Below, in pieces: positions 47,022 to 58,931 of a stretch of 64,000 nucleotides of DNA. Position 1 is the stretch's first letter; each line of letters opens with the position of its first letter. The stretch is from positions 10,012,501 through 10,076,500 of the forward strand of contig CM042039.1 of NCBI GenBank assembly GCA_023525975.1, in the 5' to 3' direction. The stretch comes from Smallanthus sonchifolius. Taxonomy: Eukaryota > Streptophyta > Magnoliopsida > Asterales > Asteraceae. Below the pieces are notes generated by a model. The model saw only the letters and a program-made list of their open reading frames with translations, had not been told where the DNA came from and made no database searches. The translations under genes and the position numbers were made by a program.

Positions 47022-47452
47022 CTAGTTTAGATCCCGTGTTTGCACACGGGGTGAAATTTATCAATACATATAAATTTTAAATCTTTATGTATATATATTT
47101 TACATGTGTAAAAATTTATTACATATAGTAAGAATAGAAAACAAATTCCAAATATGTAAAAATTAATATATAATATACGTTAATTACTATTTTTTTTAAT
47201 ATAATTTGACTTTTATTTACTATCTGATTAAAAATAAAAGTTATATAATTAAATTTTAAAGTTTCTTATGATAAGAGATAATTTAAAATAAATGTGTTTT
47301 ATTTGTATAATTAGTATTTTTTCTTTAAATATATATTATTATTAAAATATAGAAGTGCATTAAATATGAGAGAGAGGCGGGAAAAAATGGTGAGAATGAA
47401 TATGGAGGCGACACGTGGCATGCAAAAACCTTTATTTATTATATAGTATAGA
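47022..47452 (-). mobile_element. Non-autonomous Helitron, ~430 bp
   Basis: On minus: start A|TCTATACTATATAATAAATA at 47452, GCCACGTGTCG inside, and end with the hairpin CCCGTGTGCAAACACGGG, then ATCTAAACTAG|T at 47022. These are the Helitron hallmarks (5' TC, 3' hairpin and CTRR, insertion between A and T). The flanking DNA is a continuous AT-rich repeat. No Rep/helicase frame. Confidence 0.75.
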
Positions 47453-47962
47453 TTTACCCGTACTAAGATTATAAATTACGTAATCAAACAGTTGGAGGGC
47501 TTCATTGAGCTTAGCGACTCCAGAGGCTATTACATACTTTCCCAAGCCAAAAAAATCAATTACATATTTTCTTTTTCTAAAACATATATATTATATATTT
47601 ATCCACTATGTTAGAATCTCGTGTTTTACACGGGTTGTATATTAAAAACTGTATAACTTATAAATTTGTAAATACGTCTTAATTTGTTAGACTATTATGA
47701 TCGTCTAACTTGTCAGAATATTATGATCGTCTCGAGATATATCAAGTGGAAATGTGTGTATATAACAAAGTAATATTTTTCTTTAATTAGTTATATTTTG
47801 ATTTTATATCTTTAACCTAATAAATGACTACAAAATGTGCCATGTGTCAGCACCAGAATCACTCACCCATATTAGAACACGCACGGGTCATTACTTGACC
47901 CGATACCCAAAACTCGGATCTTATATGAGCCATCAGACCCGTTCCTTCCTTCATTTAAAACC
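47453..47962. other. Spacer with a Helitron-like hairpin
   Basis: At 47597-47641, read on minus, CCCGTGTAAAACACGAG then ATTCTAACATAGT matches the right end of the Helitron at 46772-46801, so another partial copy is likely. From about 47870 the GC content rises, and AAAACCCTAA (47958-47967) resembles the telo-box of plant ribosomal and housekeeping promoters. Confidence 0.4.
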
Positions 47963-49034
47963 CTAAATTTTAGGGCTGTAAATGAACCGGACGTTCAGCG
48001 AAAGTTCGTGAACCGTTCGACGAAAAGTTCGTTTATGTTCGTTCGTTTAATAAATGAACGAACATGAACAAGGAATTTCGTCCGATTAACTAAATGAACG
48101 AACATGGACAGAGGTCTCGTTCGTTCAATTGTGTTCATGAACGTTCGGTAACGTGTTCGTGAACGTTCATTTATTTACGTTCGTTCGTTTATGTTTGTTT
48201 ACGTTCGTGTTCGTTTGTTTATGTTGTTCATTAAAGATTTTTGTATATTTCTATTTTATTTTATCTAAACCTTTTATATTCTTTAATTTTTATTATATTT
48301 TTTACCCTAACAATTAACTAAGTAAAGTAAATTCGATAGATGTACATAAAACTTGATATTAAAATGATGTTATTAAATGTTCATTTTGGAAGACATTAGG
48401 GTTGACATCAAAAGTCCCAAACAAGGTTTCGTTCGTGAACAAGTCCATTTCCTTAATGAACGAACACGAACATGAAATTCCGTTCGGTTCGTGTTCGTGA
48501 ACCGTAATGAACAAGTTAAATGTTAAACGAACGAACATGAACAAGGCTTCGTTCGGTTAAGTTCGGTTCGTTTGCAGCCCTACTAAATTTTACTTGAGCC
48601 TTCACCTGCATCTCGCCGATCTTTCTCTTCAAGCTACGTTCTTTGGGCTCCTTATTCATCTACCAGGTTTGTTTTATCAAATCCTTTACTTTTTTTTGTC
48701 CTAAATCGATTGTTTTTGGTTTGATTATGTCTATTATTTTCCTTTGATTTTGGCCAAAGACCCGATTCAGATTACCCGGCCTCTAAGAACCCTAATTTTC
48801 ATTCACCCGCTTCACGCTCAGGTTGTACTCTCCCGTTATTCTGGGTAGGGTTAACAGTGGAACAAAATTAAGGAAGGGAGTTGTGGTTCAGTGTGGTGAT
48901 GGTTGTGATTTACTCGACAAAGGTATTCAGAAGAGCTGAGAAGGTTCATGTATGTTTCTTGATTAACTCTTCTGGCTTATTATTTTGTTAGTTTAAAATG
49001 AAGTTTAAAACGGCTACAAGTTTGTGTACTTCAG
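47940..49034 (+). other. Possible 5' part of a host gene, disrupted
   Basis: Around the MITE the DNA looks like a promoter and leader: telo-box-like AAACCCTAAATTTT, a CT-rich stretch at 48596-48645 and a plausible 5' intron start CAG|GTTTGTTTT at about 48667. A short frame starts at 48899 (MVVIYSTKVFRRAEKVHVC) and is lost within 20 codons. Element D inserted at 49035. I do not recognise the protein, so this is a suggestion only. Confidence 0.3.
47971..48582. mobile_element. hAT-type MITE, 612 bp
   Basis: Terminal inverted repeats TAGGGCTGTAAATGAACC and GGTTCGTTTGCAGCCCTA, with a perfect 8-bp duplication CTAAATTT at 47963-47970 and 48583-48590. The interior is rich in GTTCGTT/AACGAAC words in both orientations, giving extensive self-pairing, with an AT-rich centre at 48235-48370. 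There is no transposase. An 8-bp duplication and TA-G TIRs are typical of the hAT superfamily. Confidence 0.92.
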
Positions 49035-49488
49035 TGTAACAGCCCAAGCAAACCGTACCAAGATATTGTCCGCTTTGCCCCCGATGGGTTGCCCATACAG
49101 GAACTCACGGTTTTGTTTTCACCCGACAAGTTGCTCGCCCAGGAAAAACACGTCTTAATATAGAAGGTATCCACCCCCTTATAAGGAAGGCTTCATTCTC
49201 CCCCTCAACCGATGTGGGATATTACAATCCACCCCCCTTACGGAGCCCAGCGTCCTCGCTGGCACACCAGTCTGGCCCCTAGCTCTGATACCATCATTGT
49301 AATATCCCACATCAGTTGAGGGGGAGAACGAAGCCTTCCTTATAAGGGGGTGGATACCTTCTCTATCAAGACGTGTTTTGCCTGGCGAGCAACTTGTCGG
49401 GTGAAAACAAAACCGTGAGTTCCTGGATGGGCAACCCATCGGGGGCAAAGCGGACAATATCTTGGTACGGTTTGCTTGGGCTGTTACA
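49035..49488 (-). mobile_element. TRIM-like small LTR pair, one LTR inverted
   Basis: 49035-49226 (192 bp) is a nearly exact reverse complement of 49298-49488 (191 bp). On minus the left copy begins TGTAATATCCCACATC and ends GGGCTGTTACA, which recalls a common plant small-LTR element. Between them lie 71 bp with a polypurine tract (reverse of 49229-49240) and a primer site (reverse of 49282-49293). In a normal TRIM both LTRs would point the same way; here the one by the primer site is flipped. It is flanked on its other side by a second primer site at 49492-49504. Confidence 0.75.
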
Positions 49489-49669
49489 GATTGGTATCAG
49501 AGCCAATAGTTATAGAGAATTAGATTTTACCTCGTAAAATCTAGACTATAACCTACGCTCGAAATTAATAAGTAAAAGTAAGATAAAATAAAACCATAAG
49601 AGATGTATGCATATAGGAACATGTTATGACCCTAGTATAAATTCATAATATATTTATACGCAAGTATTT

Positions 49670-50284
49670 ATGTTCTTAGAAATGTCGACTGCTCGATCCC
49701 ATGAGAACTCAGCAAATAACGACACAGAGGAACCCTCGGAACACTCTAGTAGCAGCCGAAGTACATCCGTGTCTAGAAGTTTGAACATTCGCCTGAACGC
49801 AGAACTACCAATAGCTGCACATGCACCAGGCCTGAGGTCTCGACCTATTGCACGAAGAACTTGGCCGCAAGGAATGTTGCCACCATGACAACCACAACCA
49901 CAGCCACCCCAGCAACCTCCCCGACTCCCTTCACCCCGTCGCCAACCAACCTCGATTCACGAAGTCGGAGGACCTTCGACCCCTATCGTAGGAATTCCCG
50001 TTGGAAGGTTACCACCCGGAAGTTGGGAGCGAGACTATCTTTCGGTGGAACGTGTTCGCCAATTGCATGATCAAGGCTTCGAACATGAGATACGCCTTCA
50101 CCACCACCAGAATCTTATGGATCAAGTGATTAGCCAACTCTCCGCCACTCATATCGAGTTGCACAAAGCAAGAGAGTTAATCAAGGAAGCGATGTGGGAA
50201 ATTCAACGTCTCAGAATGAAAGTTGTAATTTGGGGATTAATCGCGCGTGTGTTGTTTTCACTTCTCTTGTATGTCGACGTCTAG
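49670..50284 (+). pseudogene. Extra frame 1 of element D, unknown function
   Basis: About 204 codons with one in-frame TGA at 49886. The N-terminus is Ser/Arg-rich (ARSHENSANNDTEEPSEHSS), the middle is Pro/Gln-rich (QPQPQPPQQPPRLPSP), then comes a probable coiled coil (residues 130-185; LMDQVISQLSATHIELHKAR). It ends in a hydrophobic tail (VVIWGLIARVLFSLLLYV) that could span a membrane. It precedes gag, and the frame is open on both sides of the TGA, so the stop looks recent. I recognise no family. Confidence 0.55.
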
Positions 50285-50458
50285 TGTAGGATGAGATCAA
50301 TGTAAACGTGTGCCACGTTTAATTACGACTATCTATGTTATGTAAGGTTTCTAGTATGGAATAACAGTAATAAAGTTTATGTTAAAGACTATTGCATATG
50401 CATATCTTACATACAAAGTTTATACCTTAAATCCTACTTACCTTATCATAATGCAGGT

Positions 50459-51106
50459 ATGGCCTCGTCATCTGACTCGTCAGCCGATGAATCCGGCTAT
50501 GTCTCCGCCAAACCACCTTGCCCACGAGCAGCCTATGTAACCGGACCAGATCCGACAAGGTCCATCGATCTGAACTTGCCTGATCATCTGCACGAGCATG
50601 TGTTAGGAAAATGTCCCATGTGGCTTCCAGCCGAAAGCAGTGGTACCAAGTCTGATGCTCATAGTCCCTCCGCTACTCAAAAAGACCTAAAGTCTAATGC
50701 TACTAGCCCAGGGCGCGAGAATATAGTCTCGGCCCCAATGAGACTTGAACGTCCCAAAGCAAGGATAAGAGAGAACGCTAGAAAGAGAACCCATCTAACT
50801 AAAAAGGTCACATTCGAGAAACTGGGAATCGGTGAACCATCTACTAAAGCCCTACCGGTGGTTACCCCACGAGAGTCCACCAAAGAGTACGTTCAGTTGT
50901 ACGGGTACTTTGACTGGAAGGATGAAGTCAACAAAAGCCTTGGATGGCTAACATCCCATGGTACCGACATGAAAGTCCGATTGGACTTTCATACTGACCT
51001 TGCTACGGATATGTCAGGACATATGAATGAGTTGGAACAAGACATCATGCAGAACCAGGATAGAACTACTACTGCCATAAGAGATGCTCGCACAGCCCGC
51101 ATCTAA
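50459..51106 (+). CDS. Extra frame 2 of element D, unknown function
   Basis: 215 codons without a stop. Features: Ser/Asp-rich start (MASSSDSSADESGYVS), RSIDLNLPDHLHEHVLG, a basic patch (RPKARIRENARKRTHLTKK, residues 99-117) and an amphipathic end that may be a coiled coil (MSGHMNELEQDIMQNQ). LNLP recalls EAR-like motifs (LxLxL), but with one match only that is weak. It is the only long undamaged frame in an element whose other genes are broken. Function unknown; no family recognised. Confidence 0.5.
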   Translation: MASSSDSSADESGYVSAKPPCPRAAYVTGPDPTRSIDLNLPDHLHEHVLGKCPMWLPAESSGTKSDAHSPSATQKDLKSNATSPGRENIVSAPMRLERPKARIRENARKRTHLTKKVTFEKLGIGEPSTKALPVVTPRESTKEYVQLYGYFDWKDEVNKSLGWLTSHGTDMKVRLDFHTDLATDMSGHMNELEQDIMQNQDRTTTAIRDARTARI

Positions 51107-51384
51107 AGCCGAGTCACCATCGCTGTAGAACTAGTGATATCCATTGCTAGCATGATCATTCAACTGTACCGTTAAGTGTGTAACTTAGGACTAGTATTAT
51201 CTATTTTAAGTATTTTGTGTGTTCAAGAATGTAAGGTGTTGTACTATCGTTCATGTACTATTGTAATAAATTTTCAAGCTATGAATGGGAAAAATGACTT
51301 ATGATTAAACGCCTTTACACTCTGTTGATTCACATAAAAATTTAAAATTGATATCATACTTGTGTACATATGCGTGTAGATAAA

Positions 51385-52743
51385 ATGCCTCCACGAAGGA
51401 ATGTGAGAAATGCCAACATAACACAGGAAACGGATCCGACGATGTGGCACAAATGGTATTTCAACAATTGCTTGATGCACTCCCTACATTAGTAGAACAG
51501 ATCAAAGACGCTCTGAGAAATGACACTGAGAACGTTGAGCGCAACAGCGAAACAAATGGAGGACACAATGAAGAAAATGAACGTCGAAGGGGATGTTCAT
51601 ACAAAAGTTTCAATGCTTATAAGCCAAAGGATTTCTATGGTAATGAAGGAGCGATTGGAGCTCTAAGATGGATCGAAAAGATGAACAACGTGATCAAGAT
51701 CAGTGAATGCCTAGATGAACAAAAAGTAAAGTATGCAGTGTGTTCATTCAACGGAAAGGCGCTCACTTGGTGGAACACTCGAGAACAAACTCGAGGTGAA
51801 GAAGCAATCACTGCAATAACCTGGAAAGAGCTCAAGGATCTTGTAATGGAAGAATACTGTCCCAGAAACGAACTCCAGAAGTTGGAAACGGAATTCTGGA
51901 ACATAACTATGGTAGGAGCAGAGCACCAAGCCTATAGGAATCGGTTTCATGAACTGACATGCCTAGTACCATACATGGTAGACACTGAAGCTAAGAAAAT
52001 TGAAAGGTACATTTACGGTTTGACCTCACATTCATGGGATGGTTACCGCGAATGAACCAACCACATTGAAGGCATCTATTCTCTTAGCTGGGTCACTAAC
52101 CGATGGTGCCGTAAGAGATGGAACCTTGACCAAGAAAGGAATGGGAGAAAAGAGGAAATGGAACGAAGGAACATGAAGGAGAAACACTAACGAATACGAC
52201 AAGAAGCCAACGACTGCTAGGAACTTCGTGGTTGTTACCTATGATAAGAAACCTCCTAACAACCCACGACAAAAGTGCAACATATGCAACCTTCATCATA
52301 CCGGCAACTGCCAGACATGCCCAAAATGCAAGAGAACCAAGCACAATGAAAAGAATTGCAAGATCGACCAAGCACATTTAAGAACTTGTTTCGAATGTGG
52401 AAGCCCAGGCCACTTCAAAGCAGGTTGCCTAAGGCTCAATCGAGGAAATGGAAAACCCACGAACCAAGCCCGTGGAAGAGCTTTTGCCTTAGGAGCAAAT
52501 GAAGCTCGTCAGGATCCCAATGTCGGTACGGGTACGTTCCTTATAAACAATCACTACGCATCTATACTATTTGACACTGGCGCAGATATGTCTTTTGTTT
52601 CCTATAAATTTGAATCACAACTTGGGCTAGAATCTAACAAGTTAGATGAAGCATACACGATCGAATTAGCCAATGGTAGATTACTAGAAGCCAATAGGGT
52701 AATCCATGGGTGCACAATTAGATTAAACACTCAATCATTCTAA
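51385..52743 (+). pseudogene. Gypsy gag, zinc knuckles and protease start (D)
   Basis: ATG at 51385 (MPPRRNVRNAN), then a frameshift near 51440. The capsid core runs to 52055: CSYKSFNAYKPKDFYGNEGA, WIEKMNNVIKISECLDEQKV, ALTWWNTREQTRGEEA, EYCPRNELQKLETEFWN and CLVPYMVDTEAKKIERYI. After a stop the frame resumes with zinc knuckles CNICNLHHTGNC, CPKCKRTKHNEKNC and CFECGSPGHFKAGC, and the protease active site LFDTGADMSFVS at about 52569. Capsid, nucleocapsid and protease of one polyprotein, disabled by a frameshift and two stops. Confidence 0.9.
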
Positions 52744-55700
52744 CTAAATCTCATTCCTATCAAACTCAGAAGCTTCGATGTAGTTATTGGTATGAATTGA
52801 CCATTTGAGAATCAAGCTAAAGTGGTGTGCGGGAGAAAATCGTTTGAATTCCCCTACCCGATGGCGAAATGCTATCAATTCTGGGAGAAGTGTACGGAAA
52901 AGGTTTAAGAGTGATTTCGTGCACACAAGCTCAGAAATATATAAGAGAGCAATGCCAGGCGTTTCTGGTTGGCATAGTGGAAGAGAAAACTGACGAGAAA
53001 CGGTTACAAGATATCCCAATCGTAAAAGACTTTCCAGAAGTATTCCCAGAAGATCTGTCGGGATTACCGCCTGCACGGCAAGTCGAATTCCGCATCGATT
53101 TAATACCAGGGGCAGCTCCTGTCGCTAAATCACCATACCGACTAGCGCCGTCAGAAATGAAAGAACTTGCCAGTCAATTACAAGAATTGTCAGATAAAGG
53201 GTTTATCCGACCAAGTTTTTCCCCCTGGGGAGCACTAGTATTATTCATTAAAAAGAAGGACGGATCGTTCAGAATGTGTATCGATTATAGGGAGTTAAAC
53301 AAGTTAACTGTCAAGAACAGATACCCACTCCCAAGGATCGACGACCTATTCGATCAAATTCAAGGATCGACACACTTCTCGAAGATCGATCTTAGGTCTG
53401 GATACCATCAGTTACGTATTCATGAGGACGACACGTCTAAGACAGCTTTTAGGACACGTTATGGATACTATGAATTTCTAGTGATGCCCTTTGGACTCAC
53501 TAATGTGCCTTCAGCATTCATGGACTTGATGAACAGAGTTTGTAAGCCCTATCTAGATAAATTCGTAATAGTGTTTAGCGACAACATTCTGATTTACTCT
53601 CGAAGCAAGGAGGATCACGAACAACATTTAAAGAAGATATTAACATTGTTAAAGGAAGAGAAGTTGCACGTAAAATTCTCAAAGTGTGAATTTTGGCTAC
53701 GGGAGGTACACTTCTTGGGTCACGTGGTAAATGAGAAGGGAATTCATGTAGACCCAAGTAAGATCGAAGCAGTTAAAATGTGGGAGACACCAAAAACGCC
53801 TTTGGAAATCCGGTCATTCCTAGGTTTGGCAAGATACTATCGACGATTCATAGAGAATTTCTCGAAGATCGCCCAACCCCTAACCAGACTGACTCAGAAA
53901 GATCAGAAATTTGAATGGGGGCAAGAACAAGAAGAGGCATTCCAGTTATTAAAACAAAAGTTGTGCGCCGCACCCATCTTAGCACTTCTCGAAGGTAACG
54001 ACGACTTTGTCGTCTACTGCGATGCTTCAGGACAGGGTCTTGGTTGTGTATTAATGCAACGAAACAAAGTTATCGCTTATGCGTAATGCCAACTCAAGAT
54101 CCATGAAAAGAATTATACCACTCACGACCTCGAATTAGGAGCCGTTGTGTTTGCACTAAAGATCTAGAGACATTATTTGTACGGTACTAAATGCCTTGTT
54201 TATACCGATTATAAAAGCCTCCAACACATCTTAGATCAGAAGATGCTAAACATGCGACAGAGAAGATGGGTAGAGCTACTTAATGATTACGACTGCGAGA
54301 TCCGCTACCACCCAGGAAAAGCAAACGTAATAGCCGATGCTTTAAGCCGAAAGGAGAGAGTAAAACCTATCAGAGTTCGCGCTCTAGAAATGACCATCCG
54401 GACTAGTCTGAAAACCAGAATATTGGATGCACAAAGAGAAATCGTGTAAGGTGATAGATTGAAGAGTGAGCTATCATGCGGAGCAGAGTAAGAACTAGAA
54501 GTCAAACCGGATGAAGTTCTATATTTCCACAATAGGATATGGATCCCGAGTTCGGGAAATTTAAGAGAGCTTATCCTGAACGAGGCACATAAGTCATGAT
54601 ACTCGATTCACCCTGGAGCCAATAAGATGTATAAGGACCTAAAAGAATACTACTGGTGGCCAGGTATGAAAAAGGAAATTTCTCTATACGTTGGAAAATG
54701 TCTAACATGTGCTAAAGTTAAAGCTGAACTTCAAAGATACCCCAATGGAAATGGGAGCAAATTTCCATGAACTTCATAACTAAGTTTCCAAGAACGACTA
54801 GTGGACATGACTCCATTTGGGTCATCGTCGATCGATTAACTAAGTCTGCGCATTTTCTTCTAATGAGGGAAGATTACCAAATGGAGAGGTTAGCTAAGTT
54901 ATACATAAACGAAATCGTTGCTAGACATGGGGTACCGGTATCCATTATTTCGGACCGCGACGGTCGGTTCACGTCAAGATTTTGGCAATCTTTACAAAAA
55001 GAACTTGGAACATGCTTGGATCTTAGCACGACATATCATCCGCAGACTGATGGGCAAAGCGAAAGAACAATACAAACCCTTGAGGACATGTTGAGAACTT
55101 GTGTGATTGATTTTGGTGGAAGCTGGGATGCTCACCTACCGTTAATCGAGTTTTCATATAACAATAGCTATCACACAAGCATCAAGTGCGCTCCATTTGA
55201 AGCCTTATATGGACGCAAGGTAGATCACCAGTTTGTTGGACCGAAATCGACAATAGTCAGTTAACAGGCCCAGATATTATTCAAGAAACCACCGATAAGA
55301 TTGTACAAATCAAAGAGCGGATCAAGGCCGCTAGAGATCGCTAGAAGAGTTATGCTGACAATCGTAGAAAGCCGATAGAATTTGAAGTCGGTGATAGAGT
55401 CATGCTTAAAGTATCCCCTTGGAAAGGAGTAGTGCGTTTCGGTAAGAAAGGGAAGCTAGCCCTGCGATATGTTGGACCCTTCGAAATCCTACAAAGAATT
55501 TGTCCAGTAGCGTATAAACTTAAATTGCCTCAGGAACTGAGCGGAGTTCACGACACGTTCCACGTGTCAAATTTGAAGAAGTGTTTGAGTGACGAGTCAC
55601 TAATAATTCCAATAGGGGAAGTAAGAATCGATAATAAATTACACTTCATAGAAGAACCAGTAGAAATCATGGATAGAGAGATTAAGAAACTAAAACAGAG

Positions 55701-55833
55701 TCGAATATTGATCGTTAAGGTCAGATGGAACTCAAAGAGAGGCCCAGAGTTTACCTGGGAATGAGAGGATCAGATGAAAGCTAAGTATCCCAACCTATTC
55801 GAGAAAACCTCGATCTCCACTGATCAAGTCTGA
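52744..55833 (+). pseudogene. Gypsy pol of D: protease tail to integrase
   Basis: Protease tail SFDVVIGMN-stop (52797), RT 53020-54086 (DFPEVFPEDLSGLPPARQVE, FRMCIDYRELNK, SGYHQLRIHEDD), RNase H (VVYCDASGQGLGCVLMQRN), linker KANVIADALSRKE, integrase zinc region and core (MNFITKFPRTTSG, IISDRDGRFTSRF, RTIQTLEDMLR), C-terminal VKVRWNSKRGPEFTW; final stop at 55831. Damage: the RT active site reads VFSDNILIYS instead of the usual FIDD, removing a catalytic Asp. Stops occur at 54084, about 54165, 54447, 54597, 55262 and 55762, and there are frameshifts in the integrase. Many stops fit C-to-T or G-to-A changes. Confidence 0.92.
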
Positions 55834-55867
55834 ATTTCGAGACGAAATTCTTTTAACTAGGGGAGAC

Positions 55868-58800
55868 TGTGACAACTGTCAATTTAGCAAACATTAATCC
55901 CATACTTTGTCAAGTCTAAGTATGATTTTATGTGTTTAAGCTAGGAACATAGTAAGTTACGATGTATTTTGTGAATGAACAATTCAAAATGTTAATATAT
56001 ATATATATATATAATACATCGACAATGAGTAATAGAGCTACGAGTAAACAAGTATGTTTAATCTTAAATCAAGTATCCCTAACAATTCATTACGATACAA
56101 AATTTATCATAGAGATTTATTCGGGAGAGTCCAAATCAAGATACGAGCCGAGGCTTACATCTAAGTAATACACATTCATAGGAATGTGAAGAGAGATACG
56201 TTACGATAAACTATGAGCACTTAATCAAGTTCACGTAATGTGTTTAGAAATATTCTTGACTAATTATAGTAAGGATGATATAAATTATATAGTATCCATA
56301 CATATATATATTCATCTTCAACAAGTTAGATAACCAATGTTAAATTATGAGATAATTAAACTAGACATAAACCATATACTTTGCATATATGACATAATTA
56401 TCCTAGGAGATCCATGAATGCATGTATATTTTTATAAAAGACTTAAGATTTTATAAAAATTAGATCCCCACATGTTTAAATTGCCACACATCTCCACCTT
56501 TGTCATCTACCCAATTGTCCTTACCCCCTCCCCTCTCCCCTATTTCGGCCGAAACCCACCCCCAACCCCTCACCTCTTTCAAATTTCCCACATGAGTTCA
56601 CTATGCTCACTAACTTCTATGCTGACCAACATGATTGAGGAGTTAGGTATGGAAAATTTCACTATAAATAGAAGGCTTAAGCAAGGAGAAATGTTGCACC
56701 AAATCACACAACTCTCCCTCCCTCTCCCTCCCTCTTGCTCTCGGCCGAACACACCCACACACACACACTTTGTGTGTTTTGAAGTTTAGCACTTGGAATC
56801 ACCATCTGAAGCCCCACTTGGTAAGTTAATCAAGTTTTATATGTCTTAGCATCCACATTCCATGCATACACATCTTTTATTTAGCAAAAGTTCATTGATT
56901 TTATGCATAAATACTAACTAGAATAAGTAAATGTATACATATAACACCTACATAAAATAACACTTGGGTGATGGTGTTCTTTGAAAACCCTTCACACCAT
57001 TCATGTGTTATGTTGAAGGATTCATGTTCGTGAGGTTATATGATCATGTGTGACTTACCTCGCTAAGTTCAAGGTGGTGTCCTATGATTCAAGAAAACAC
57101 ACGTAACGGTTATCGTCAACATATGAACGTGAAAAGTGTTAACTAAAAGTATATATATAATCAACATAACATGTGCATGCATACATTTAGTAGAGTTCGT
57201 CAAACCAAAACAAGAATCCATATACTTGCCATAATAACATCATAAAAGTTAGTAGAAAACTTAAAACGAAAGAATATGAGACGAGTATGAACCGGGTAAA
57301 CATGGTTAGTATCAAAGTCAAGGAAATCACATATTTTCTACTTCTCATGAAAAATAAGTAAGATTCACGTGAAAAGGTTTAGTATGATATTAATCAAAAG
57401 TGGTTAAGAGTATGTACTAAACGAAGAATTAGCATTTTTAACGGATAACTATTCAAGAATATTTGTAAATAACAAAATAAACAAGATAACTCGGACAAGT
57501 ATACAAGTGTACCGAGATAATATTTTAGAACCATAAACCAATTTTATGAAGTAAAACTAGGATGGTTTCAAATGAAAAGATGTCTCTTTAAAGTTCAAGA
57601 CTAGTTACGACGAAAAACGTTGTATTGACTATTTTCGATGAAAAATACTTTCTTTATTTACTAGTTAAACTTTTTCAAGAGTTTGAAGAATATACTATTT
57701 TCTATACAAGTAAAGAGATTATATTTATGGAAACAAAGTATTTTGTGTAAAACATTTTAGCTAAAACACACGTTTGTTATCAAAAATACGATAATTAATA
57801 AAGAGGTACAAGAATGAAGATTGAGAAAATTGAGGTAATCAAGATCCATTTCTTGATACAAAAAGGGATAAAATTTGATGAGTTAAATAGCAAGTAAGTC
57901 AAGTCCCAAGGGATATGAGAGTGTAACACTTTAACTTAAACGGCGAGAGCATAATTGGGATAATAAACGCATAAAATGTTAGCGAACATGCATCCATATT
58001 TAGAGATTTTGCATAAAAGCCAAGGCTTGCGAACTTAAGAAGTATTTACATATCTGTAGCGCTCGAGTAGAACGTACCATCCTACTTAATAACTTCATTC
58101 AAGAATCAAGGTGAGTCTTCGTAGCCCCACTTTTACTTTACGTTTTTGGGGGAAAAGCATGCTCAAGGTTCTAGAATCTCTAAGTAGTTACGTTTACATG
58201 TGACCAGAATTATCACACTAAGTCCCCAAGTATTATGATAACCAATTAACTCAAGAACCGATGGATTAATATTGATAGTACTATCGGAGTTTGACAAACT
58301 CCCATCCATGTGATGTTGAACGCGTAAATCAACAGAACTTGTGTGGATGCTTATTTCCAAAGAGTAGAGGCGAATGTTTCGTGATAAGGCATTTGCAAGC
58401 AGGGCACCAGTTCATGTCAATAGGTTTGGTTATCGCCCATGTAATATGTATACAACTACTAGTAAAGAAAGTTACGATACGCCCCAGGGCTATCCACAAC
58501 ATAGTTAAGATACGCCCAAGGGCTATCTACAGAGTAATTAAGATGCGCCCAGGTGCTATCTAAAGTATAAGAAAAAGTACAGCTAATAAGTACGATGAGC
58601 TTCGTGCTATCTACTTCAAAAGCAAGAAATTTTCAAGTTGAAAACCTACGAACTCACCAACCCTTTGGTTGACACTTTTTAGCATGATTTTCAGGAAAGA
58701 ATTAACAAGACGAGCATCATGCAGGAATAATAGTACTTTAGAAGATCTGCACATTTAGCCGACCCCATAGGGCTAATTAGCTTAGAGAGTCAACTTGTAC

Positions 58801-58931
58801 TCATTTTATTAATTTCCAAGAACATCGTAATACCCGATGATGTAACATGTAATTCTCTATATGTACTATGCGCTCTTGACAACCAGTGTTAAGTTACATT
58901 CCTGTGTTTCCGCTTTAGCGGGGGTGTGACA
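55868..58931 (+). mobile_element. 3' LTR of gypsy D, 3.06 kb
   Basis: Begins TGTGACAACTG right after the polypurine tract AACTAGGGGAGAC and ends GGGGTGTGACA. TATA box CTATAAATAG at about 56662. Contains an AT dinucleotide run (55998-56012), CT-rich and CA-rich tracts after the TATA (56715-56770), and three or four ~40-bp repeats with CGCCCAAGGGCTATC at 58480-58565. The 5' partner is missing. Confidence 0.85.

Larger units (their letters stand above)
49035..58931 (+). mobile_element. Gypsy element D with a foreign left end
   Basis: TTCAG occurs at 49030-49034 and 58932-58936, directly outside the TRIM-like start and the D 3' LTR end. The whole composite is therefore bracketed like one insertion. 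Inside: primer site TGGTATCAGAGCC (49492-49504), two extra frames, gag, protease, RT, RNase H, integrase, polypurine tract (55855-55867) and a 3.06-kb 3' LTR. There is no copy of that LTR on the left. The match of the 5-bp flanks could be chance (about 1 in 1000). Confidence 0.75.

Noticed and set aside
47958..47967. Telomeric repeat
   Set aside because: Only a single AAAACCCTAA, more consistent with a promoter telo-box.
21405..55833. Endogenous pararetrovirus sequences
   Set aside because: RTs are accompanied by integrase with HHCC and DDE motifs, LTRs and target duplications, so they are Ty3/gypsy elements. No movement-protein or virus coat motifs were seen.
56472..56789. Frames in the D LTR around the TATA box
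   Set aside because: Low-complexity Pro/Ser-rich translation of CT-rich and CA-rich leader DNA.
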